Positions 12,819-24,500 of a DNA stretch of 64,000 bases are shown here, piece by piece. The notes under the pieces were generated by a model. That model saw nothing but the letters and a program-made list of their open reading frames with translations. It was not told where the DNA came from and ran no database searches. Origin of the DNA: Ptychodera flava (taxonomy: Eukaryota > Hemichordata > Enteropneusta > Ptychoderidae); contig NC_091928.1 of the NCBI RefSeq assembly GCF_041260155.1, positions 31,832,888-31,896,887 of the forward strand. The letters are read 5' to 3'. Made by a program: the position numbers and the translations under genes. Position 1 is the stretch's first letter. The number at the start of each line of letters is the position of its first letter.

Positions 12819-13357
12819 CCACAGGGTTCGGCGAGCAATATTCGTCTAGAAATTATGAATATGATCAATAAATGTCTTGTATTAAACTTTTTTTTCATTA
12901 TACAAGCCTTACCTGTGTCTAGTGTGTGCCTATTACTTTACCCTAGCTATCTGTGGATAGTATTTCAAAGAAAACAGTCTATATCTGTTAATTGCCCTCC
13001 CTAATCCCCTTCATTAATTTGTTCTGCCGATCGCCAACGCGGGGGCTTATCGCCCTGACCAAATAACTCGTTAGCAGCTCATAAGGTAGTAGACGGATCT
13101 GCTAACGAGTTATTTGGTCAGGGCGATAAGCCCCCGCGTTGGCGATCGGCAGAACAAATAATGAAGGGGATTAGGGAGGGCAATTAACAGATATAGACTG
13201 TTTTCTTTGAAATACTATCCACAGATAGCTAGGGTAAAGTAATAGGCACACACTAGACACAGGTAAGGCTTGTATAATGAAAAAAAAAGTTTAATATAAG
13301 ACATTTATTGATCATATTCATAATTTCTAGACGAATATTGCTCGCCGAACCCTGTGG
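12819..13357. repeat. Near-perfect palindrome with 259-bp arms and 21-bp spacer
   Basis: Left arm 12819-13077 and right arm 13099-13357 are reverse complements except for a handful of single-base and one-base length differences (for example 8 versus 9 in a T/A run, and one extra A near 13015). The spacer is 13078-13098. An outer inverted pair of about 25 bp (12308-12333 and 13356-13381, core GGCTGCACCTGA) flanks it, with a copy of the minisatellite element sitting between outer and inner left arms. The arms carry no ORF of note. Either a foldback transposon or a recent inverted duplication. Confidence 0.9.
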
Positions 13358-13889
13358 CTGCACCTGAATACTGTGGGCATATAGTATATATAAGTATCAA
13401 AACATAAAATAAATTGAAGGAATAAACATCATCAGACCGCCGAACTAATGGCAGGCTGTTGCGTTGATCGTGGAGTGAACGCCTTGGCCAGCCAGGAACT
13501 CAGTTGCCGAGAAAAGCCAGGCGACCGGGGACCAGTCCAGTGAACATCCATAGGCAGTTCTATTGCTATTACAAATTTATATTATAAAATAAAGTAATTT
13601 ACATTCAGTGCATACATTTTTTATGTAGGAAAATATCTCCTTTTTGTCGAAGTTTTTCCACTTCCTTTACTTAAATGCAAAAGTGACGGAATAAAAGTAT
13701 AGCTACTGTAGCGTTGTAAGCTTACCTAGCTGGGCCATAAGAAGATCAAAAATAAGGTAAAAAACAAGGCTGTGGATGTTTCCTACAAATTTTATAAAAC
13801 AAAGATTACATACTGTACTGCGTCAGAAATTGTAACTATCAATACTCGCTAATCCGGATATATAAGAAATATTACACTATATCTTTTTC

Positions 13890-13995
13890 AATACCAGTGA
13901 ATTTTGTCACGGTGACGTCATACCCTCAGATTATTATCCAGAATAGGCCTTTATATGCTGGCATATGTTTTGTACCTCTACAAATTCACTGGCAT
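13890..13995. mobile_element. MITE head module, copy 1
   Basis: Starts AATACCAGTGAATTTTGT and ends in the near-inverse ACAAATTCACTGGCAT. A copy at 53290-53397 matches in the same order, including GTCATACCCTCAGATTATTA. This copy contains a perfect CRE-type word TGACGTCA at 13913-13920. Confidence 0.7.
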
Positions 13996-13996
13996 C

Positions 13997-14154
13997 GCTA
14001 GACTTAGCTGTGGGTCCATAGCTTTGGTGTTTTCAGACGGGATTCCTGCCTTTTACTGGCTGGTTTTGACTTTCACGATTTTAACCAGCCCGGCCGTAAA
14101 AGGCACGAATCCCGTCTGAAAACACCACAGCTATGGACCAACAGCTACGCTAGA
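13997..14154. repeat. Hairpin with arms of about 70 bp
   Basis: Left arm from GCTAGACTTAGCTG through GTGTTTTCAGACGGGATTC to about 14065, and right arm from about 14091 through GAATCCCGTCTGAAAACAC to 14154, are inverse copies with few mismatches. It abuts the head module at 13890-13995 and is probably a snapback MITE. Confidence 0.8.
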
Positions 14155-14318
14155 CTAGCCCACTTGTCGCTTTGCGTGTTTTTTTGACAGATTGTCAACT
14201 CATTCCGTCACTCCCTCTCTCTTATTGCTGTTTTTATCTTTTTTTATCTACGCTCCGGATATGATTACGGCCAGGTTACGTGATCGAAGGACTTTGCTTA
14301 TGTCTTACACTACTCTTA

Positions 14319-14689
14319 GGTCGAAACAAATAAATTGTGCTGTTCCGATAACATGGTTTCAAAAATAGAGTAGGTAGGTCGGCAAAAAGTTAATTTTTCC
14401 AAAATACTTTTATTTTCAAATATGCATTTTTCAGGGGTTCAGGGCGGTCAATCACTGGCCACAACATTTCCAGAAAAATGTATCATATGTATAAAAGGGA
14501 AAAAAAACATAATAGACATCCTCGTTCAAGCAAAAATCAAATGCCAAGTAACGAACGTGTGATTTTACGGTTTTTCCTTCCTTTTTTTTCACTTCCGTGT
14601 TTACGTATAGCTCTTAAAAGTTTAAGGTCGGCAGGTAAAAAATAGGGTAGGTCGGGTTATCGGAACAGCATAATTTTTTTTGTTCGGCC
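14319..14689. mobile_element. PIF/Harbinger-type MITE with TTA target duplication
   Basis: Terminal inverted repeats of about 34 bp: the left starts GGTCGAAACAAA, and the right, read in reverse, starts GGCCGAACAAAA; both run into an identical TGCTGTTCCGATAAC (14338-14352 and 14656-14670). A TTA trinucleotide flanks each end (14316-14318 and 14690-14692). GG-starting inverted repeats with a 3-bp TWA duplication are the Harbinger hallmark. No ORF. Confidence 0.75.
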
Positions 14690-16174
14690 TTATATAAGTG
14701 TATTATCAATATACTTAGCAAGATTAAACAAAATCCTTCAAACATATGTCCAATAATTGTGATGATATTTTACCAAGCATACAAATTACCAATTAGCTGG
14801 CGTTACAATACCAAATGTGTTCCATCACAGTTGAATCTTTGTATTGTTAATGTAAATAACACATTTTCCATCAATTTTTGTCCAGTCGATCCTTTCGTTT
14901 TCTATGTCCTTTCTTTTGAAAGTTTGTTCAACTTTCATTACCTATGGTCTACTTGTCCTATAGTTTCCGTCAAATCGCTGCATTTTCAATTTACAGAGCA
15001 AATTGCATCAGCTTTGGTCAAGTCGATCAGGACTTAGGTGCTTACTTCGATAGCTCTTGAATTATATTCAAATGAGCAATGTTGTTGTCAGGAAACTGCT
15101 TAATGACCTTAAAGCTTCAACTCCGTCATACATCGCTCTGATCCATACCTGTAATAAGATCTGTAAGACCTAATGTTGTCTCCCCAAGAATATCTGATTT
15201 CTGAACAAGTGATCACGCACATTAGCGTTTCTTCTCCATTATACGCCCTCTTGAATCGATACATTTTTTTGGCTATCACAAAACGAAACACTTTGAACAA
15301 ATTTGATTCTGACCAGATGAGCCGTTCTCGAGATAAGCTTATTGGGCCTATAGACAAGCAGTCACAGACTTACATACTGTACATAGGTATTAAAATCGAT
15401 ACAGCTCGTGTGCGAACTGCCAAGTGTAGCGCCCTCATCGGCCTTTTCTTTTTTTCACAACTGAGCTTCAACGACAGAGAGACTTTCTCAAAGGGTTCCA
15501 CGGCGGCAACATTTCTGATTTTTATTTATTGTGCAAGGTACATATTCAAAAACCTAACTTTGCATAGTGTGTACCCATTTTCAGATCGATCCCACCTGCA
15601 AATTTGAAATCTCGATGACACCGGCGCACACACTGACATATAGACAGAGGCATGCTCCCTTAGGTAAACACAGGAGTGGAGAAAAAATGAACTCACGACA
15701 TACATCAAATATCATATCAAATGATTTTTAATGAAAAGAAACCAAATGATGGATGAACTAAATAAACTGAGCGTGATCAGAAGTTATAAAGTGAACAATA
15801 AAGAGATAATTATGGTTTCATTAAAAATTGCATAGACACGGCCGAATAATTTTTTGGCTTCAACCAGCTTGACTACGAACAGAGTTCTACACACACAAGT
15901 CCAGAAATAGCCATGAATAAGACGCTACGGCTGACAGCTCCTGAGCGATAGCTCACGAAGAATTTCGACGAAGAAACAGTTAAATCGTAGACGCTAATAC
16001 AGCGCGAAACTCCCAACATTAAACATTTCCCAAAATAATTTAACACACTCAATGGACCTTCAGCGTTTCCAAGGAGGGGAGTCCACATACAGACATGATA
16101 TACAACAGCATGAAAGTCCCACCATGCACCTCTAGTACGTATATCCAACTTGTAAGTCACTGTAACACACTTAC
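14690..16174. other. No gene recognised
   Basis: AT-rich, with short frames only. Nothing recognisable apart from the exon-like ORF directly to the right. Confidence 0.4.
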
Positions 16175-16324
16175 CATAACTGTAGTGTTTAAAAGAAGAG
16201 CAGTCAGGACCGTATACATAAGTCCATGTTGTATCTTCTACGCCGTAAATTTCCAAGTTTTCACTGGAGCTGAATTCACAAATGGAAATCCAACGTACAC
16301 GCTCGCGGTTTTGTACAGGTTCGC
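16175..16324 (-). CDS. Candidate orphan exon, unknown product
   Basis: A 150-nt open stretch on the minus strand with a polypyrimidine-CAG acceptor before 16324 and an ATG|GTAAGT donor after 16175. Read in the frame closed by a stop just upstream of the acceptor, it encodes about 50 residues including W-I-S-I-C-E-F and E-I-Y-G-V-E-D, with two cysteines. Both intron phases would be 1, the symmetric 1-1 class typical of extracellular modules. I recognise no domain and see no partner exons nearby, so it may be chance. Confidence 0.25.
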
Positions 16325-16603
16325 CTGCTTACAGAAGACAAACCATGTTGCGACGGATGGGCTTTCATGCAATCAAAATAAATAATTAGTGGCCACTCCT
16401 GGTTACGCTAAAAATGAAAAAAAAACTCTTCACTTTGTAATAATGCTATATTCGCGTGGTGAGTAGACGATAAAAACGCTACCGTAACAGTATTTAGAAC
16501 GCAAAAAATTTTCAATTCTTCTAAAATGTCTTCTTGATGTTATACATCATGTGGTTTCAGTGAAAACAGAGAGAACCACTTTAAGCCGAACGTTTGATTA
16601 GGA

Positions 16604-16664
16604 TATGAGCAAGTTTGAGCAAAAGTTGAAGTCTTCCAATTTCGAGGCGCGAACTATCTTAAGT
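16604..16664 (+). mobile_element. Right-end fragment of the TTAAGGTAG MITE family
   Basis: The stretch AGCAAGTTTGAGCAAAAGTT to CGAGGCGCGAACTATCTTAA resembles the right end of the complete copy at 55863-56230. Confidence 0.5.
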
Positions 16665-17247
16665 TGCCATGTCAAAAATGCTTTTTGATTTAGGAGAAAG
16701 GTTAGTAACTATATTTTGCTTACTTGACAGTCACCTGCACTATATATAGCGACTAGTTGGCGCGCAAAGTACACAGACAGAACACTTTTGCATACCAATT
16801 TTCAAGACAGATATGTCGAGACATTGGAAACAGAATTGATGCTCTTAATAAATCACGTTCTTGCCATTAACTTTTGCGAAGTAGATTTACCCCCATGACA
16901 CTTTCCTTTTTGATCATTTGTTCATATGATTTCTTTTCCTGAACAGATATCACGTCAGTCTCCGACATATATATCCCTCAAAAAACCACTCTCTCATTTT
17001 CAACCTGCCTATTGCAAAATACTAAAACTGTTTCTCAAATATTGCCATACACAAAGTCAAAAAAAGAAATACAGGCTTTGAAAATATGTTTTGGTCTCCG
17101 AAGGGATGAATCGTATAACACCAAAGTATCTGTTCATGTAGCTGTCAATCGAATACTATTGTTTTTTATTGTATTATAAGTTTTGTATGCTATAGATAGC
17201 AGCAATAGACAAAGAAATATATGAGGTCAGCAGTTCGTATCCCTACT

Positions 17248-17594
17248 AAGAATGCGCCTCCAGGACAGATATTCGAACTCTCGAACTTGTACACTTCTTT
17301 TTTGATCTACCAATTGTGGGGGCTCATTTTAAAGCTCAATAGTGTAAGAAACATTTTCACCGTCTTCCTTTTTCGAAAATCGATATATTTAATTGTATTT
17401 TTCTCCATAGAGTAACACTGGGGTGGCGGCCATTTTGAATTTCAAATATCGGTAAATCTTGGGTAATTTGTTTCTCTTGTGCGAAAATTTGCACGGTGAC
17501 CCTGGAGTTTTATTCTTGATTTTGAAAGAGTTCGGTTGAAAGATTCCTGAGGAAATTTCGAGCACAAGTTTAAGCGTTTCACTTTCTAGGCACA
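17248..17594 (+). mobile_element. TTAAGGTAG MITE family, diverged copy
   Basis: Shares the whole ordered content of 55863-56230: the GTGGGGGCTCATTTTAAAGC word, the CCATAGAG / GGCCATTTTGAATTT block, TTATTCTTGATTTTGAA, and GTTGAAAGATTCCT. Ends are more eroded than in the other copy. Non-coding. Confidence 0.75.
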
Positions 17595-18285
17595 TACTTT
17601 GTAGTTTGAGATACTTAGCAAAGGCACCTCATCTTGTGATTTTCCATGAATTTGTGAAGTCCCGTTCTTAAAGAAAGAGAGAAAGAGGGATGATGATTGT
17701 TTGTCTTTGGATCTTAATTCATTGAGAAGATTCCTCAAAAAGTTACTTGTCAAATGTACGACTGGCAAGTTGATTGCTAACCATGCATGTAATTAAGATA
17801 TAAAATTATTCCTGTTCAAAAAACAGTGCAAAAACTGTCATAGCATTATCGCTGATGCTTACAAGTTTTTAAGAATCAATAATTATTGAAAGCATATCTT
17901 TATATCTAGTACGAAAACCCCATACTTTCCCATAGGCTTGTAAAACTTTCAAGACAGTAATGGCAGCATTGCGGCATGTGTTTGCATGTCTACACGTATG
18001 AGTCATCGGGGAGGTTGACTCCGAACGATTCATGGATAGTCCCTTACAATAAAACTGAAGATAGCCGGTTATAGCTTAATCCATAGACGAAGTATTTTTA
18101 CCTTCGGAAATTTTTGGCCTTCGCCAATAGGACGAAGGCTGAAAGCGAAGCATAGGATCGAGTATGTATAGAGTATCTTTTTCGCTCGAAAGTTAAACTT
18201 CTCTGGTGCCCTGTACTGTGAATTCTCTCCAGTGCAGATTTTCTTTCTCACGAACTGGACGGAATTGACGACTGACTCAACGAAC
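17595..18285. other. Intergenic; nothing recognised
   Basis: Between a MITE and the GPCR 3' end. A short run around 18090-18190 repeats CTTCGG/CTTCGCC words in both orientations; no element could be delimited. Confidence 0.4.
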
Positions 18286-19405
18286 TCACCATCTCATAAA
18301 CTCAGTCAATTTTGATGACACTAATAGGAGGTTCTCATTGGGATAATGGTGTACCATCCTTCGATGGCACTTCGACCAAACAAATATTTTGAAATGACAC
18401 CTAAACCGGGGCAGAGTTGGTCGACTCCCGTACGGTTTCCATGGGTTCCACAGTGGACGTTGTTTTACAAGGCGTTGCAATCCGACGATATATGCCTGTC
18501 GAAAATAGCGGCTCATGAGTCCATACAATACCGGGTTTATGGAACTTGAGACCAAGAACAGCGCCGAGCAAATTATGTAAGCTTCTTTCGGATAGGAGCC
18601 GTCGGAGTCGATAAAGTTCAGAAGCATATAAGGACTGAAGCAAACTAGGAACGATACAAATATCACAGCGGACTGCTTGGCCAATCGAACTTCCACAGAA
18701 CGGTCACTATTTCTGTTTTCAGGGTGACAAGCCGGCACAGGTGGACCTGAGTGTGGCTGAATCTTGACTTCTTAACGGCAATATAAATCCCTAGGTATGC
18801 AAAAATCGTGCAAATAAAGGGACTCCCGATGCCAAAGATCACCATGAAGTTAAAAACTGTTGGGTTGTCAGTTTTCGTCAGTACACAGCGCGAATATTGC
18901 GATGAGAAACCGGCAGACGCCAAACGACCCACCATTGTGACGACAGGCGTCACAACAGGTATGAGATGGCGATCATGAAAGAGACGCTTGAGCGGTTCCG
19001 CAAGAACTCTTTCGCCGGGCACATGGGGCAGACGACGGAAAAGAATCGAAACATGGGGATGGCGGTCAAATGACACAGCGAGACACCGGTGAAGATGAAC
19101 GACAGGTTTGCCGTGATGACACAGTAGCCGTGATGGTAGGGCCAGCTGCCACTGATGTACGAGACGAGGAAGAACGGAGCTACAGTTACGAGAAACAGGA
19201 GGTCGGCAACGGCAAGGCTCAGTAGCAGAGCGTTAGCACGAGTCCGTAGATGACGGAAGGCCAGGATGGACGTTATCATCAGTAAGTTACCAGCATAGCC
19301 GACCAGAATAACACAAACAGCAATCAAGGCGAGAGAATTCCCTGCTGTATTAGCCATGGCACGGAGCAAAGATGAGACCTTACTTTGCCGGGGAAACAGA
19401 TCCAC
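18286..19405 (-). pseudogene. Intronless class A (rhodopsin-like) GPCR interrupted by two frame changes
   Basis: Continuous GPCR homology spreads over three minus-strand frames. First frame (ATG at 19405): TM1 with G-Y-A-G-N-L-L, TM2 with L-S-L-A-V-A-D-L-L, TM3 and the second loop. Second frame: TM4 and TM5. Third frame: TM6 with F-L-V-C-F-S-P-Y and TM7 with N-P-V-L-Y, then a tail to a stop at 18286. Total would be about 370 residues, normal for the family. The frame changes fall near 18960 and 18740. The DRY/NRY position reads F-R-F, which is unusual. The style resembles melatonin/GPR84/moody-type receptors, but no ligand can be assigned. Frame breaks plus the altered motif favour a pseudogene; assembly error is possible. 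Confidence 0.8.
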
Positions 19406-19593
19406 AGATAGTGATCAAACATCATTTACTGTGACCGTAGACGCTATCATTGTCGTCGTCGATATTGCTAGGCAACTAATCAATGAATCATTACGATGAT
19501 AAAAAGGTGGCCATGGGCAAGTCCACGCATTCGCAAATACTTTAGAATTACACGTGAGCTGCGATGGAGAGCGAATTCGCCCTATGTGAGAAC

Positions 19594-19690
19594 TTTAGCC
19601 GTTATGGTAGGGCCAGCTGTCACTGATGTACGAGACAAGGAAGATCGAGCCACAGTTACGAGAAGCGCAATGCATAGCAACAGCAAGAGG
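19594..19690 (-). pseudogene. Duplicated scrap of the adjacent GPCR gene
   Basis: About 75-85 bp here (including TATGGTAGGGCCAGCTG, CACTGATGTACGAGAC and CACAGTTACGAGAA) matches 19130-19205 inside the GPCR (the TM2-TM3 region) with few differences, in the same orientation. The match then fades. It indicates an older local duplication of the receptor gene. Confidence 0.7.
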
Positions 19691-19709
19691 GATGCGAAAA
19701 CGTGCTAAA

Positions 19710-21439
<1,730 letters not shown>

Positions 21440-21440
<1 letters not shown>

Positions 21441-21510
21441 TGACCTTGGTGTGTGGGGTCAGCGCATCAGCGCCCTCAGCCATCTCTTCCGGTATTTCAT
21501 CACGCTTATG
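21440..21510 (+). promoter_or_regulatory. CARS1 proximal promoter / 5' UTR
   Basis: Just upstream of the start codon there is an ETS-type word CTTCCGGT (21486-21493) in a pyrimidine-rich context (CATCTCTTCCGG), common at animal housekeeping start sites. The transcription start is not determined. Confidence 0.35.
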
Positions 21511-24500
21511 ATGGCGGACACCGGTAAGTCACTTGGCCACGTCTTATGGTTTTACGACATGTTTTAGGGCGCTGCCACTTCGTTAGAATGGTTCTCGTTC
21601 CAATTATGTTTTGTTAGCTTGCAAGCCTACGTAGAAATGCTCCACGTTTGTTGATCACGGAAAAGATGTTTGAAAGTGGGTCGGTGCAGATTTGACATAT
21701 GGACGGCTTAGCGTCCAGCGCACAGCGTCCCATAGAGTAGTGTGTTGGCTCTCTCGTACATCTCAGGTCATACATACAGTCATTTCACACTGTGTTGAGC
21801 GATCCTGTGTTTGTGTAGCCCATGAATGTAATTGCAAAGCCGTAGACTAAGAAACAATGACTGCACAAGTCCCATCAATGAGCAGTGTACTCCAATGAGT
21901 TCGTTTTTGATCTCTAATGATAATAATATGGGGCGCGCCTTTCATTCAATCTGTTCAAGGAAACTAAATGGCATGTTACACAAGCATGATGTAGTCTGGT
22001 GTAACCACTGTCCCACAGTGTCGTACATCAAATTCAGACAACCCCAACAAAAATGGTAGGTGGTAAACCGTAACAATCTTTCTGTTCTTTCAAATTAACC
22101 CATCCACAATAGCTGTTTCTAGCGTGTCTCCCCAACCAGGACAAAATATTTTAAGACTGCTTCACCCTCTTCATGAAAACCACTTGTATTTATGACCCCC
22201 ATACACCCAGTTTAACCTCGTGATTTACAACCACAAGCAAACAAAAGTCCTGTGATACCTTAATGGTAGAGTCTGTATCCGATTTTGCAACGTCACATTT
22301 TCCCTTGTTTCAGATGAGTGTGCAGATACAAATTGTTGCTTTTTTTATTAAATTGTTTATCTGTTCCGCACACATCAGATCATTTGGTTGTAGTAAATTT
22401 TACCACAGACAGTAGAAGTGAGACCACTGTCTAAGATTTCACCCATGAAGTTTTTTGAACAGGAGAGCGTGTGGCTGCAGTGATGTTGCCTGTGGCTTTC
22501 AATGACCTATCACATTGAAAGATAAAACTTCCCTGTCCATACACGACATGATGTATAAGAAATTTGAATCAAGCGTAGGTTGCATCAGTATGTAGCTATG
22601 AGTATAGCTACAGTGCATTATTCACTCGGAGCACAGGAGAGGCTGTGTGGAGAGATATGGCTTTTCAAGCAATTTCAATCAATGTCCAACCATCGTTTTA
22701 TTTGTGATTTTCTATAAGATTATGCTATAGGTTTGATGACCATCTGAAGTTTCACCTGTAACTTCTAAACGTAACAATTACGTTATATGTGGAATATTGC
22801 AGAGACGTGTGCTTTATTTAATTCCAAGTCCCATTTTCCACACATGGGTTGAACCAACCTGTTGAAAACAATGAGAATGTTCCAACTTGCACCCACATGT
22901 AGGGGTCAGGGGTGCAATGACTGATGTATTTAATTTTTCATATATTTACATTTAATTCATCAGCAAACAAGAAGAGGACTCAGCCGGCATGGAACCCGCC
23001 GGAGGGAGACAAGAGACCGCAGCTGCATCTGTACAACAGTCTGACCAGACAGAAGGAGCCGTTTATTCCGCAGCATGGCAACAAAGTACTGTGGTATAGC
23101 TGTGGTCCAACTGTGTATGATGCCTCCCATATGGGCCATGCCAGGTATGTGACGTAACAGTGTTTGGTGATCAAAGAGTCTCATCAGAAATGTTTTTGTT
23201 CAAAACTCTGTGAATTTGCACAAGTGCAATTCCATACTCAGTCAGTAAGTCAGTGTAGCTGAAAATGTCATAAAAGATGCACCATTGAAATCGTTTGTTT
23301 TAGTGCCAGTAGCTTAAACTTTGGGTGATTTTCTTGTCTGCTCCCCAAAGTGTGTTGAGAAACATAAAGTTTTCAGCTTGTCAACTCAGCCCATACATGT
23401 GTTGACTGCATTGTTACCGGTATTGTTGGACAAGTGAATACTTACCCGGACTAGAATTCAAATATAGACAATAAGGCCAAAAAAAAGAAAAGAAATGTTT
23501 CTGGTCAGCGCGCATCACGTGAACAACAGCGCATCACCCTTTTTATTCCTGTTTGTGGCCGGCGGTGGCTGACACCAAACCAAAATGGCTGAAGAGAAAG
23601 AGAAAATTCTTTGGGGGGCATGATCAGTGACTGCATGAACAGTATATATGTGACTATATTGATAAAACTATAAAGCTGACCCTCCTCCCTCCCTTGAGGG
23701 GGAAAATAAATAAATAAATAAATAAATGCGCGTCGCTGCACCATTTATTAAAGAAAGACCTGACCAGAAACATTTCTTTTTTTTTTTGGCCTAACACTGC
23801 ATTTTTCACAGATAGATGCTGTGGTGATAAGCCAGGTAGTGGGTGTTTTAACATGCGTTTTGGGAGTAGAACAAGAACTTGCAGTTGACATGCAAAACAA
23901 AAACAGTGTAAAAATCATCAAAAGTTTACAGCTTTATGGGCCATTAATAAAAATATTGTGAAGACTGTATGATGTTATAGTATACCGTAAAAACCCTATC
24001 AATTTTACCACTTTTTTAATTCGACATTGCAGCTATTTTAATGTGTACCTGAAAAAGACAGGCTATTACTAATGCAATATGCCATGGCTGGTTACTAATC
24101 TTGACATCTTGCAAACTCACATTTACTGGTACCTTTCACCCCATTTCTAGTAGACACGTCCAATCTGGATGATAAGGACAATGGGTGCCACCAAGTATAG
24201 TGGTGAAAGGGGTGTGGTAACAGTTGTAACCCCTTTACCATAATGGTTTGGACCAAATCCATTGTTACAAATGGTGATAATGGATCTATTTACAAGGAAC
24301 TGTGGGAAGGGGGTGGGGGGTCAATATATACCAATTTGTTGAGGTTAGAGAACATAGTAAATTATTTTTGAACAATGTTCATACATTTCTGCGGTCTTCT
24401 AATATCAAAGGAAACCAGTAAAAAGTTTCAATTCAATTCAATTCAATTCAATAGTGACTTGGGAATCCTAGTCCTACATGTGTGTTGGTATGGTCAGTCA

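Noticed and set aside
12819-13357. Retroviral LTR pair
   Set aside because: The copies are inverted, not direct, with only a 21-bp spacer and no coding interior.
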